NCBI RefSeq assembly: GCF_033001325.1 | Contig: NZ_CP133111.1 | Location: 1,736,001 to 1,800,000 of the forward strand | DNA length: 64,000 nt | Direction of reading: 5' to 3' | DNA from: Rhodopseudomonas sp. BAL398 | GTDB taxonomy: Bacteria; Pseudomonadota; Alphaproteobacteria; Rhizobiales; Xanthobacteraceae | Part shown: positions 33,140-44,166 of the stretch, one piece after another | Numbering within the stretch: position 1 is the first letter of the stretch | How the letters are laid out: the number at the start of each line of letters is the position of its first letter | Position numbers and translations under genes: made by a program | The notes under the pieces: generated by a model | Told to the model about the DNA's origin: nothing | Seen by the model: only the letters and a program-made list of their open reading frames with translations | The model's database searches: none

Positions 33140-33991
33140 TCAGAAGGTCGCCGTCAGAGGATTGGGACCAATACGGCCGTCGGTCGCATTTAGCTTTCCA
33201 ATGGCTACGAGCTCAGCTTCATCGAGACCAAAGCCGAACACATCGAAATTTTCGACGATGCGAGACGGTGTAACAGACTTAGGGATGACAACGAGCCCGT
33301 TGTCGATATGCCATCGGATGATGATCTGCGCGGGTGTTCTCTGGTGCCTTTCGGCGATCGAATTGATCACAGGATGGCCGAGCAGCGTGCCTTGTCCGAG
33401 AGGGCTCCACGACTGCGTCGCGATTCCGAGTTTTTCGTGGACATCGCGCAACTTGCGCTGCTGAAACCGCGGGTGCAGCTCGACCTGGTTGAGCACTGGC
33501 GCGACGCCGGTCGCGGAGATGATCTTGTTCAGGTGCTCGGCCTCGAAATTCGAAACACCGATCGACCTGACCAAGCCTTGTTCCTGCAGCCGGATGAAGG
33601 CTTTCCAAGTATCCACGTAGAGGCCTCGCTGCGGCGATGGCCAATGGATCAGGTAGAGATCGACATAGTCGAGACCCAATCGCTCTAGGCTTTCGTCGAA
33701 TGCGCGCAGCGTCGCATCGTAACCCTGATCCTCATTCCAGAGTTTCGTGGTGATGAACAGGTTCTTACGGCCTATACCCGCCGCGCGAATGCCTTCGCCG
33801 ACGCCGACCTCGTTGCGATAGATCGCAGCCGTGTCGATGTGACAGTAGCCCGCGCGCAGGGCCGTCTCGACTGACGGCCCTGCTACTTCTGGCGGCGTCT
33901 GCCAAACACCAAGGCCGATTTGCGGGATTGCTTTCCTGTCGTTCAGGAAAAGGCGCGGCTGCGATGCCGCGTAACCTCGCAGCTCCGACAT
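33140..33991 (-). CDS. Aldo/keto reductase (2,5-diketo-D-gluconate reductase-like), 283 aa
   Basis: The catalytic tetrad is complete: D53 and Y58 in HIDTAAIYRNE, K83 in FITTKLWN, and H116 in LYLIHWPS. LGVWQTPPE and the NADPH-loop IPKSVTPSRIVENFDVF place it with the DkgA/DkgB group, which reduces methylglyoxal and other small carbonyls with NADPH. The start at 33991 follows AGGATCTGATC. It is the last enzyme gene of a leftward run that begins at 38358. The natural substrate is not evident. Confidence 0.85.
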   Translation of the reverse strand: MSELRGYAASQPRLFLNDRKAIPQIGLGVWQTPPEVAGPSVETALRAGYCHIDTAAIYRNEVGVGEGIRAAGIGRKNLFITTKLWNEDQGYDATLRAFDESLERLGLDYVDLYLIHWPSPQRGLYVDTWKAFIRLQEQGLVRSIGVSNFEAEHLNKIISATGVAPVLNQVELHPRFQQRKLRDVHEKLGIATQSWSPLGQGTLLGHPVINSIAERHQRTPAQIIIRWHIDNGLVVIPKSVTPSRIVENFDVFGFGLDEAELVAIGKLNATDGRIGPNPLTATF

Positions 33992-34073
33992 GATCAGATC
34001 CTACTCTCTGGTGATGAAGGGCTCTCGCCCAATTTATGGTGCGGAGGCTGGGCCGACAGCGCGGCGAAGCCTT

Positions 34074-35368
<1,295 letters not shown>

Positions 35369-35379
35369 CGCGCCCTCCT

Positions 35380-36534
35380 TCAGGAATCCGCCGAGGCGCG
35401 CGACGTCGCCGCTTCCATCTGCCGAATTTGGTTGGCGCGGCCCTGGAGCCACCAAGTGGCCTGCACAGGGAAGGACCCATAGGGATTCGCCGGGTCCGCG
35501 GCACCCAACTGAGCTTCCGCGTGCAGCGGGAAGTTAGGATCGACGAGGGCTTCACGGCCAATGGCGACGATGTCGGCGTGGTCGTCTGCCACGACCGCCT
35601 CGGCCTGGTGGGCATCGACGATCAGGCCCACGGCTGCCGTGCTGATGCCGACCTCAGCGCGGACGCGCGAAGCATAGGGCACTTGGTAGCCGTAGCTCGA
35701 CGGATACTCGTAGCGGGGGGCGATGCCGCCCGACGAGCAGTCGACAACGTCGACACCGAACGTTTTCAGCCGTCGCGCGAACTCGACCGTGTCGTCGATC
35801 GACATGCCCTCGCGCAAACCATCGACAGCGGAAACGCGGACGAAAAGCGGCTTGTCGTCGGGCATGACGTTGCGCACGGCCTCGACCACTTCCAGAGGAA
35901 ACCGCATGCGGCCATCGATGTCGCTACCATATTCGTCGATACGATTGTTTGTGACGGGCGAAAGGAAGCTGTTGAGCAGATATCCATGCGCGCAATGCAC
36001 TTCGACCACATCGAAGCCGGCGGCAAGGGCGCGGCTCGTCGCGGCGACGAACGCGGCCTTCACCTCATCCATCATGGCGCGGGTCAGCGCCGTCGGCTTC
36101 AGCCAGCCATCCGCATAGGGCTTGTCCGATGCGGAGACGACGGGCCAAGGATCCTCTCCGCGATCGAAGTCGGCCTGCGAAAGCGGCCCATTGCCTTCCC
36201 ACGGGCGCTGGCTTGCCGCCTTCGGTCCCGCATGTGCGAGTTGAATGGCGGCGACCGCTCCCGACGCCTTCAGCGCCGTCGCGATGCGCGCCAGGCCGTC
36301 GACATGGGCATCAGACCAGAGACCAAGATCGCCATGTGTGATGCGCCCTTCAGGAAGAACGGCGGTTGCCTCAACCATGACGAGGCCAAAGCCTCCCATC
36401 GCGAAGCGGCCGAGATGAACGAGGTGATAGTCGCTCGCGAACCCGTCGCGTGCCGAGTATTGGCACATCGGAGAGACAGCGAGGCGATTGCGCAGCGTGA
36501 CGCTGCGCAGAGGAAGGGATTCGAACAGTTTCAC
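35380..36534 (-). CDS. Old yellow enzyme family NADH:flavin oxidoreductase (YqjM-like), 384 aa
   Basis: It has the FMN barrel motifs LRNRLAVSPMCQYSARDGFA near residue 15 (with the YqjM-type Cys), HLGRFAMGGFGLVMVEATAV, IQLAHAGPKA, the substrate pair in EVHCAHGYLLNSFLSP (H-x-x-H), and DIVAIGREALVDPNFP. Such enzymes reduce C=C bonds of alpha,beta-unsaturated carbonyls, quinones and nitro compounds. Normal length. Together with two AKRs, an SDR and two ABM proteins it suggests detoxification of reactive carbonyls or quinones. Confidence 0.9.
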   Translation of the reverse strand: MKLFESLPLRSVTLRNRLAVSPMCQYSARDGFASDYHLVHLGRFAMGGFGLVMVEATAVLPEGRITHGDLGLWSDAHVDGLARIATALKASGAVAAIQLAHAGPKAASQRPWEGNGPLSQADFDRGEDPWPVVSASDKPYADGWLKPTALTRAMMDEVKAAFVAATSRALAAGFDVVEVHCAHGYLLNSFLSPVTNNRIDEYGSDIDGRMRFPLEVVEAVRNVMPDDKPLFVRVSAVDGLREGMSIDDTVEFARRLKTFGVDVVDCSSGGIAPRYEYPSSYGYQVPYASRVRAEVGISTAAVGLIVDAHQAEAVVADDHADIVAIGREALVDPNFPLHAEAQLGAADPANPYGSFPVQATWWLQGRANQIRQMEAATSRASADS

Positions 36535-36598
36535 GGGAGCATTCCTTCAACAAGCGATGACAGCCGCGCCTAGTGCTGGGCAGCGGCGCTTTCGGCAG

Positions 36599-36955
36599 TC
36601 AGACCTTCACGGCAACGGTGGTGACCATCGCGGAACGCCGCAGGTCCATCTCGCCTTCGAGAACCTCGGGAAGCGCGGCGACAAAGGCCTTCATGTACGG
36701 AAGCTCGAAGTGCGCGGTCAGGTCGGACGCGTCCTTCCAATTCTCGTAGAGCACCCAGACGTCGGGATCCTCGTTCGAGCGGTGCAGGTCATAGTTGATG
36801 TTGCCAGGCTCAGCGCGCGCCGGCTCGACGAGCGTCCAAAGGCGCCGGCCGAGTTCATCGCCCATGCCTTTCTTGGCCCGGATGAAAGCGATCAGCGTAA
36901 GCTGCGTGCCGTTTGAAGGCGTCGGAACGCTGGAGGAAGATTGCGTGGTCATCAT
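36599..36955 (-). CDS. Antibiotic biosynthesis monooxygenase (ABM)-domain protein, 118 aa
   Basis: TQLTLIAFIRAKKGMGDELG, then EPGNINYDLHRSNEDPDVWV and YENWKDASDLTAHFELPYM form the dimeric alpha-beta barrel of the YgiN/ActVA-Orf6 group. These oxidise quinols or anthrone-like compounds without cofactors. No signal peptide. It lies 78 bp downstream of a related gene that encodes a secreted version. GGAG precedes the tandem ATGs at 36955/36952. Confidence 0.8.
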   Translation of the reverse strand: MMTTQSSSSVPTPSNGTQLTLIAFIRAKKGMGDELGRRLWTLVEPARAEPGNINYDLHRSNEDPDVWVLYENWKDASDLTAHFELPYMKAFVAALPEVLEGEMDLRRSAMVTTVAVKV

Positions 36956-37033
36956 TCAGTCTCCAATTGGCTTGGCCGGCGACGCGCTCCCGTTGAGATT
37001 GCGCGTCGCCGTCAGGCGTGGGCGACGCCCGGA

Positions 37034-37495
37034 TCAGCGGCACTCGGCCAGCGAGGTCGGGTCCGTGGTGGCCGGAGCGGAGCGCGGCTGCGGGTCGAGG
37101 TCCTGGACGAAGTGCAGGCCGCCTTCGGTAATCGGACGGACCAGATTGCGATCGAACATTGAGAAGAGCGCCACGGTGTAAGGGCGGGCGAAGTGGCTGT
37201 TCACCGCGGCCTCGTTGCGCCACACCTCGTAGAGGACATAGCCTCGCTCGCTGCCCAGCGTCTTATGCACGTTGAAGGTGATGTTGCCGGGCTCGAGGCG
37301 CGAGCAACTCACCGAGCGGCGGAAAACACGCTCGAACTCAGCTTCGGCACCAGGCTTCACCTCAAAGTTGACGATGATGGCGACCTCGCCGTTCGGGCTA
37401 GGCTGCAGCGCGATCTGCGCGTTGGCGGCCTGCGAGGACAGAAATGCACCCGCAGCGACGACGGTGCTGAGCGCGATCTTCTTGAGCATGTTCAT
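37034..37495 (-). CDS. Exported ABM/quinol monooxygenase-like protein, 153 aa
   Basis: A clear signal peptide covers about residues 1-26 (MNMLKKIALSTVVAAGAFLS, cleavage near ANAQ). The ABM domain follows (VAIIVNFEVKPGAEAEFERV, EPGNITFNVHKTLGSERGYV, YEVWRNEAAVNSHFARPY). The C-terminal 35 residues are extra. It is probably periplasmic, unlike its cytoplasmic neighbour. Coding order after the SDR at 38358 suggests cotranscription. Confidence 0.8.
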   Translation of the reverse strand: MNMLKKIALSTVVAAGAFLSSQAANAQIALQPSPNGEVAIIVNFEVKPGAEAEFERVFRRSVSCSRLEPGNITFNVHKTLGSERGYVLYEVWRNEAAVNSHFARPYTVALFSMFDRNLVRPITEGGLHFVQDLDPQPRSAPATTDPTSLAECR

Positions 37496-37587
37496 CGGGT
37501 TTCTCCTGAAATTGGTTGATTAAGGTCGCGACGTTCCGTTCATCGCAGCGCGGGGCTGCGATGTCGGGCATCGCCGTTCGTTGTGGA

Positions 37588-38358
37588 TCAGGCGATCGTG
37601 TAGCCGCCGTCGATCAGCAGGCCGTGGCCCGAGATGAACGAGGCATCGTCCGATGCCAGGAAGGCCACGACCGTGGCCATCTCCTCCGGCGTCCCCGCGC
37701 GGCCCGGGACCGTGGTGGCGGCGAAGGCGTACTTCGCCTCGGCACTCGGCCAGATGCGGTCCTGGAACGGCGTATCGATGATGCCCGGATTGATGGCGTT
37801 CACTCGGACGCCCTGCTTGAACAGCTCGATCGCTGCCGTCTTGGTCAGGCCGAGGACAGCGTGTTTGCTGGCGATGTAGAGGCCGGCATTCGCGAAGCCG
37901 ATCACACCACCCATGGAGGCGTTGTTGATGATCGTGCCGCCACCCTGCGCCAGCATCGCCTTGGCCTCGTGCTTCATCGACCAGAACACGCCGCGCACAT
38001 TGGCATTGAAGACCGTGTCGTAAGTCTCGTTGGTCTGTTCGACGAACGGGGTGAACGCACCCTCGGTGCCGGCGTTGTTGAAAGCGACGTCGATGCGGCC
38101 GTAGGTCGAAATCGTTTTGGCGACGAGGTCGATCACGCTCTGCTCAACGTTCACGTCGGCCACGACGGCCGTGGCTTCGAAGCCCTCGCTCTTGATCTCG
38201 GCCACAAGGGCCTCGATCTCGGCGCCGCGGCGAGCGCTGGCGATCACCTTGGCGCCGCGGCGGGCGAGTTCGATTGCGGTGGCGCGACCAATGCCGGAGC
38301 TGGCGCCAGTCACGAGGGCAACTTTACCTTCGAGGGTCTTGAGGGGAGTCTTGCTCAT
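37588..38358 (-). CDS. SDR-family oxidoreductase, 256 aa
   Basis: Classical SDR: TGASSGIG at about 18-25, FNNAGTEGAF near 93, Ser148, Y161 and K165 (LYIASKHAV), and PGIIDTPFQD. The C-terminus IDGGYTI is usual. The ATG at 38358 follows GGAGATCGAA. It is the first gene of the leftward module controlled by the divergent LysR at 38514. The NNAGTEGA motif is shared with the SDR at 44167-44979, the first gene of the sister module. Confidence 0.9.
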   Translation of the reverse strand: MSKTPLKTLEGKVALVTGASSGIGRATAIELARRGAKVIASARRGAEIEALVAEIKSEGFEATAVVADVNVEQSVIDLVAKTISTYGRIDVAFNNAGTEGAFTPFVEQTNETYDTVFNANVRGVFWSMKHEAKAMLAQGGGTIINNASMGGVIGFANAGLYIASKHAVLGLTKTAAIELFKQGVRVNAINPGIIDTPFQDRIWPSAEAKYAFAATTVPGRAGTPEEMATVVAFLASDDASFISGHGLLIDGGYTIA

Positions 38359-38469
38359 TTCGATCTCCATCCATTGAATTGTTCAGCCGGGCGGGGCGCC
38401 AACTGATGGAGCCGATCTTCCGGTGCCACTTACTTACGTCTTCGGGACAGATATGATTAGACGATGAAT

Positions 38470-38479
38470 TCTGATCAGA
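38470..38479. promoter_or_regulatory. Short palindrome between LysR 2 and its divergent SDR operon
   Basis: TCTGATCAGA is a perfect 10-bp palindrome 35 bp before LysR 2, in the 155-bp divergent region. It could be part of a regulator site, but no clear T-N11-A box stands out, so this is weak. Confidence 0.25.
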
Positions 38480-38513
38480 GTAGTGAATGTGGGATAGCAA
38501 TAGGACGTCCCCC

Positions 38514-39398
38514 ATGCACGGCACCGAACTCGCTGAGCTTTCCATTTTTCTGGCGGTGGCGCGCTTCAGGAGCTTCAAGCAAGCCGCTGTCGATCGAGGC
38601 GTCGCTGCATCGGCAATCAGCCATTCAATTCGCAATCTCGAGGAGCGCGTCGGCGTCCGACTCTTTCACCGCACGACGCGCAGCGTTTCTCTCACGGAGG
38701 CGGGCGAGCGCTTTCTCTCGGAGCTCCACCCTGCCTTCGGTCAGATCGAGAAGGCCCTCGACAGTCTCAATTCGTTTCGCGGCACGCCGTTTGGAACGGT
38801 GCGGATCAATATTCCGAACTCGATCGCGCCTTTCGTCCTGCACAACGTGATGGGACCATTGCTGAAGCAGAATCCTGGCCTGCATCTCGATATCGTGGCC
38901 ACGGATCGCCTGGTCGACATCGTGGAGGATGGCTTCGACGCAGGCATCCGCTTCGGCGAACGGCTCATGCAGGACATGATCGCCGTGCACATCAAGCCGA
39001 CGCTCCGGTTCGCAGTCGTCGGCTCGCCGGACTATCTGCACGGACGCAGCATGCCAGAGAAGCCTGCCGATCTACGCGACCATTCGTGTATCCGATATCG
39101 GTATCCCAGCGGAGCAATCTACAATTGGCAATTTGAGAAGGACGGCGAGGCCATCGACGTCGAGGTAGACGGTCCAATCACGCTCGACGATCAGGAGCTT
39201 ATGGTCGAATCCGCTCTCCAAGGATGCGGCCTCGCCTACGTCTGGGACAATCGCGTGATGCAGCACCTGGCGAGCGGCGCGCTCATACGCTGTCTGGACG
39301 ATTGGTGCGCTCCCGATGATGGGCTGTTCTTGTACTATCCAAGCCGGCGTTACCTGTCTGCCGGGCTTCGCGCCGTCATCGACATGCTGAAAGCTTGA
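38514..39398 (+). CDS. LysR-family regulator 2, 294 aa
   Basis: N-terminal HTH LAELSIFLAVARFRSFKQAA, then AASAISHSIRNLEERVGVRL, then TTRSVSLTEAGERFL; a LysR substrate domain follows, ending YYPSRRYLSAGLRAVIDML. The start at 38514 is preferred; the ATG at 38487 adds nine residues and has no ribosome site. It is divergent from the SDR at 38358 and is the likely activator of that module. It closely resembles LysR 3 (45157), including DLRDHSCIRYRYPSGAIYNW against HECVRYRFPSGRIFRW. Confidence 0.9.
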   Translation: MHGTELAELSIFLAVARFRSFKQAAVDRGVAASAISHSIRNLEERVGVRLFHRTTRSVSLTEAGERFLSELHPAFGQIEKALDSLNSFRGTPFGTVRINIPNSIAPFVLHNVMGPLLKQNPGLHLDIVATDRLVDIVEDGFDAGIRFGERLMQDMIAVHIKPTLRFAVVGSPDYLHGRSMPEKPADLRDHSCIRYRYPSGAIYNWQFEKDGEAIDVEVDGPITLDDQELMVESALQGCGLAYVWDNRVMQHLASGALIRCLDDWCAPDDGLFLYYPSRRYLSAGLRAVIDMLKA

Positions 39399-39467
39399 GA
39401 ACGGCGAAGCGCCGATCTGCTCCTAGGCGCATTTCATCACACCGTTAATTGATACACGGCTTGGCCG

Positions 39468-40211
39468 TCAGATCCTGAAGCCGCCTGTAACCGCGAGATT
39501 GTGGCCGCTGACCATTGCAGCTCCATCCGAAAGAAGGAACGCAACCGCGCCGGCCATGTCCGATGGTCGCGGGAGCTTGCCCATCGGCGACTGCTTGTAG
39601 AACGCCTGTCGCAGTTCTTCCGTCATGTGTGTGAAGATCCCCGCGCCCTCTACCGCGCCCGGATCGAGCGAGTTGACAGTAATTCCGCGAGGGCCAAGTT
39701 CGAGCGATAGGACTTGGACCATAAGGCGTATCGCTGCTTTGGTAGCAGCGTAGACGCCCGAGCCCGGTGGCGGGTAACTGGCGATCGTAGAGGCTGTGGC
39801 AATGACGCGGCCGCCATCGATAACCGTCCGAGCGGCCTGCTGAAGTGTAAAGAACGTGCCTTTGAAATTGATATCGACGACCCTGTTGAGTTCGTCTTCC
39901 GTCATTTCAGCGAATGGCGCTTCTACATTCTCCACGCCAGCATTGGCTAAAACACCGTATATCTCCCCGAACCGCTCCGTCGCGGCGGCAAACAGCTCCT
40001 CGACGCTGTCGCGGCGCCGGGCGTCACCCTTGAAGATCAAGCACTCCCGACCCGCCCCGGAGATTGCGACCCGCGTCGCCTCGGCTGCCGCATCATCCGA
40101 GGAATAGCTGAGCGCTAAATTATATCCAAGGCGCCCCAAATGCTCAGCAACGGCGCGTCCGACGCCTTTTGTGCCGCCAGTAATGATCACCGTTTTGGGG
40201 TCTGCCGTCAA
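39468..40211 (-). CDS. SDR-family oxidoreductase, 247 aa
   Basis: TGGTKGVGRA at about 11-20, NAGVENVEAPF near 90, Y154 and K158 (GVYAATKAAI) and the end SGHNLAVTGGFRI. It is the last gene of the second leftward module (44979 to 39468) and converges on LysR 2. A gap of 96 bp separates it from the DUF6506 gene. Substrate unknown. Confidence 0.9.
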   Translation of the reverse strand: MTADPKTVIITGGTKGVGRAVAEHLGRLGYNLALSYSSDDAAAEATRVAISGAGRECLIFKGDARRRDSVEELFAAATERFGEIYGVLANAGVENVEAPFAEMTEDELNRVVDINFKGTFFTLQQAARTVIDGGRVIATASTIASYPPPGSGVYAATKAAIRLMVQVLSLELGPRGITVNSLDPGAVEGAGIFTHMTEELRQAFYKQSPMGKLPRPSDMAGAVAFLLSDGAAMVSGHNLAVTGGFRI

Positions 40212-40307
40212 AACCGTACCTTTCGAAGGGATCTGTATTCAAGAAAAGAAGGCTCAATGTGGGGACGCTAAATCTCGACCCAGCGAGACAGCGCGAGATT
40301 GCGTCGC

Positions 40308-40574
40308 CTATTCGTCGTAGACCACCAATCCGACAGACACGGCCGGTCCGGCGCGTTCGCGAATCTCGGTAGCTTCCGCCGACGAAAATCCTCCACACAA
40401 CTCAATGATCTCGACGCCGTCCTCGACGAGGCGATCTACAGCAGTCAGTGCATCGGCGAGCGCGGTCACACCCACAACTCGCGTGTGAAATTCCGGCGAC
40501 TCCAAGGTCGCCTGATGCGTCGCCATTTGATAGCCAGGCGCCTTGATCACGAAAGCGTAGTTGGTCTGCGGCAC
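40308..40574 (-). CDS. DUF6506 family protein, 88 aa
   Basis: AFVIKAPGYQMATHQATLES, VVGVTALADALTAVDRLVED and GVEIIELCGGFSSAEATEIR match the pattern of DUF6506 proteins, which often sit beside oxidoreductases or flavin proteins. The ATG at 40574 lies 18 bp after the flavin reductase stop, so translation is probably coupled. The conserved Cys in ELCGGF could be functional. Role unknown. Confidence 0.7.
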   Translation of the reverse strand: MPQTNYAFVIKAPGYQMATHQATLESPEFHTRVVGVTALADALTAVDRLVEDGVEIIELCGGFSSAEATEIRERAGPAVSVGLVVYDE

Positions 40575-40592
40575 GTCGTGCTCTCCCTTCGG

Positions 40593-41165
40593 TTACACAT
40601 CGACCTGAAATTGCTTCCAACGGACCATGCGATTGCGGAGATCGACGGTTCTTCCGTCGATCGAAAAGGTTCCGTCGCCGTTGTGATGCAACGTGCGGCG
40701 CTCTCGGCGCGAGTCATTGATCGTGATGGCCTTCACCGCGAGGATGAAGAGACTGTAGCGGTCGACCATTGCATCGTCGGCAACCGTGCATTCGATGTTC
40801 GCGACGCACTCTGCGATGGATGGCGGCTTCACGGCTCGCGACGGAAGGGTGGTGAGGTGGAAGCGCTCGAACTTGTCGGTGTCGGCGCCTGAGCAATTTC
40901 CGATATCAACGACCTTGGAAGCCAGGTCGGCGCCGGGAATCGAAATCACGCACTCCCCTGTCTCGCGTAGGGCGGCAAAGCTGTGGTCCCACGGCCCGAT
41001 GACGCACCCGACGAGCGGAGGGTCGTGCTGGATCATCATATGAAAGCCCATGGTCATCACATTGGCCCGCCCTCGGTCGGCCGTCGTGACCAGCACGATT
41101 GGCCCAGCTTCCAGCAGCCGATAGGCCTTACCACCGGGAATCTCTCTCATCGAAGGCTCTTTCAT
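40593..41165 (-). CDS. Flavin reductase family protein, 190 aa
   Basis: YRLLEAGPIVLVTTADRGRA, MTMGFHMMIQHDPPLVGCVI, GECVISIPGADL and GNCSGADTDKFERF are the split-barrel flavin reductase pattern. It is related to the protein at 8644-9204 but clearly diverged. An internal ATG at codon 6 is an alternative start. It lies between NIPSNAP and DUF6506 genes and could supply reduced FMN or act on its own. Confidence 0.85.
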   Translation of the reverse strand: MKEPSMREIPGGKAYRLLEAGPIVLVTTADRGRANVMTMGFHMMIQHDPPLVGCVIGPWDHSFAALRETGECVISIPGADLASKVVDIGNCSGADTDKFERFHLTTLPSRAVKPPSIAECVANIECTVADDAMVDRYSLFILAVKAITINDSRRERRTLHHNGDGTFSIDGRTVDLRNRMVRWKQFQVDV

Positions 41166-41263
41166 CTGCGATCTCGCCCCCCGTTTGCGCGGAATGTTCT
41201 TTCATTTGCCGGGCATTTTCTCAGACTATGAAAGACCGGAATCCCGGATGCTCCTCCCTTGGG

Positions 41264-41590
41264 TCACATCAGTTTGAAGGCATCGGGACTCAACACGCGG
41301 CGGCTCACCGTCACGACCAGCGGACCATCGGCCTCGGATGCGTCGCGCACGGCGTGCCATTCGGTGTCGGCGTAAAAGGCCGCCCACTTCGAAGCCATGT
41401 CCTGTTCTGAATCGAACTTCAACACGTATACGAGCTCGTTGATCGTATCTTGGCCAAAGGTCGTCAGGGACATGAATACCACTTCCATGCCGTGCTTCTT
41501 GAAGAGCCGGAAGGAATCGTCGTTGAAGCGCTTGACCATCGCGGGCATCTTACCCGGCACAGTCTTGTATTCTCTAAGTTCGTAGATCAT
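41264..41590 (-). CDS. NIPSNAP family protein, 108 aa
   Basis: MIYELREYKTVPGKMPAMVK and the later FMSLTTFGQDTINELVYVLK, then WAAFYADTEWHAV are typical NIPSNAP. The fold is a ferredoxin-like alpha-beta barrel, the same as ABM proteins. The function in bacteria is not settled. It stands in this module where the first module has two ABM genes. Confidence 0.85.
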   Translation of the reverse strand: MIYELREYKTVPGKMPAMVKRFNDDSFRLFKKHGMEVVFMSLTTFGQDTINELVYVLKFDSEQDMASKWAAFYADTEWHAVRDASEADGPLVVTVSRRVLSPDAFKLM

Positions 41591-41662
41591 CGTATTTTCC
41601 TGCTAGCGCGAGTCTCATTGTCGGGGCGCGGCGCCGCGAGCATTCACAGCGCCGCGCGCGCT

Positions 41663-42697
<1,035 letters not shown>

Positions 42698-42701
42698 TCA
42701 C

Positions 42702-44126
42702 TCAAGGCTGGATCGCCCTCGAGATGAAGTCCTCGAATTCCGGACCGAAGGGCGGCCGGAGAAGATTGACTGCCGCCACGCCTGCCTCGCCGGGCGCCTG
42801 CCGGTAGATGGCCCGCGCATGACTGAAAGTGCGAAAGCCCTCGATGCCGTGGTAGGCGCCCATGCCGGAGTCGCCGATCCCACTGAAAGGCAGGTCTTCG
42901 CAAAATACGTGCGCCATCACATCGTTGATGGTCACGCCGCCTGAGGCTGTCCCGTCCAGCACCTTGCGCGCCGTCTCGTCATCCTCGCCGAAATAGTAGA
43001 GCGCGAGCGGACGCGGGCCTGATCTGATCTGCCGGGTCACGTCCTCAAGGTCGTCATAGGTGAGGATCGGAAGCAGCGGCCCGAAGATCTCCTCCTGCAT
43101 GACGCCCATGTCCATCGTGACATTGAGCAGCAGGGTCGGCGGGAAGCGCCGGGAATTGCCGGAAGCGCCCGGTGCAAGCGCCTGAATGATCTCCGCGCCC
43201 TTGGCGCGGGCGTCGTCGACGAGCGCGGTGAGCCGCTGAAAGTGGCGTTCATTGATGATCGAGCTGTAGCGAGGCGAGTCCACGCCCTCTGGAAACATCT
43301 TGCCGCAATCCTCGGCACAGGCGTCCGCGAACGCCCGCTCCGTGCCCGCCGGCACGAACACGTAATCGGGCGAGAGACAGATCTGGCCGGCATTGCGCGC
43401 CTTGACCGTCATGATCCGTCTCGCCGCTTCGGCGAGATCGAACTGCCTGGTCACGATCACCGGCGATTTGCCGCCGAGTTCCAGGGTCACAGGCGCCAGA
43501 TTATCCGCCGCGGCGCGCATCACATGCTTCGCGACACCCGTGGAGCCGGTGAAGATCAGATGGTCGAAGGGTGCTTCCGAAAAAATCGCACCCCGCCCTT
43601 CGCCGCCGAGCACGGTGCTGACTTCGTTCGGAGAGAACGCTTCGCCGATGAGCGACGCGAGCAGTTCCGAAAAACGCGGTGTGAATTCCGACGGTTTCAG
43701 GATCGCACGGTTGCCGGCTGCCAGAATCCCGCCCAGCGGGCTGAGGAGGAGCGTGATAGGATAGTTCCAGGGTCCGATGACGCCGACCACGCCAAGCGGC
43801 GTGTATTCGACCCCTGCCTCGCCGCCCGGCGTAATCGAATGCCGCGCCTCGGGCTGCATCCAGGTCTGAACATTCTCCGCAGCAAATTTCAGCGCCGACG
43901 CGGCAGCCAGGATATCGACGAGCGTTTCCTCGCGGGCACGGTGGCCGAAGTCGTCAGAGATCGCGGTGACGAACCGGTCCTTGTTCTGGGCAAGGAGCGA
44001 CACGACACGCCGGATGCGATCGACACGCGTTTGAGCGGTCGGAAGGCCGTCAGCCTCGTAAGCCGAACGCTGCGACAGCACGAGGGAATTGAGTTCGCTT
44101 TTGAACGCACTGAGATCACCGGGCAC
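42702..44126 (-). CDS. Coniferyl-aldehyde dehydrogenase-like ALDH, 474 aa
   Basis: NAD(P)-dependent aldehyde dehydrogenase with VGVIGPWNYPITLLL near 114, TGSTGVAKHV near 193, Glu216 in LELGGKSP and Cys250 in NAGQICLSPDYV. The short length and the C-terminal GIGDSGMGAYHGIEGF, then TFSHARAIY place it in the CalB/ALDH3-like group that oxidises coniferyl and other aromatic aldehydes. The start is a GTG at 44126 after GAGGAGAGAGAC; the longer frame overlaps the SDR gene. It turns aldehydes into acids, the complement to the neighbouring reductases. Confidence 0.88.
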   Translation of the reverse strand: MPGDLSAFKSELNSLVLSQRSAYEADGLPTAQTRVDRIRRVVSLLAQNKDRFVTAISDDFGHRAREETLVDILAAASALKFAAENVQTWMQPEARHSITPGGEAGVEYTPLGVVGVIGPWNYPITLLLSPLGGILAAGNRAILKPSEFTPRFSELLASLIGEAFSPNEVSTVLGGEGRGAIFSEAPFDHLIFTGSTGVAKHVMRAAADNLAPVTLELGGKSPVIVTRQFDLAEAARRIMTVKARNAGQICLSPDYVFVPAGTERAFADACAEDCGKMFPEGVDSPRYSSIINERHFQRLTALVDDARAKGAEIIQALAPGASGNSRRFPPTLLLNVTMDMGVMQEEIFGPLLPILTYDDLEDVTRQIRSGPRPLALYYFGEDDETARKVLDGTASGGVTINDVMAHVFCEDLPFSGIGDSGMGAYHGIEGFRTFSHARAIYRQAPGEAGVAAVNLLRPPFGPEFEDFISRAIQP

Positions 44127-44166
44127 CGTCTCTCTCCTCAACAACTTGATTGATCTTCGGCGTCGT

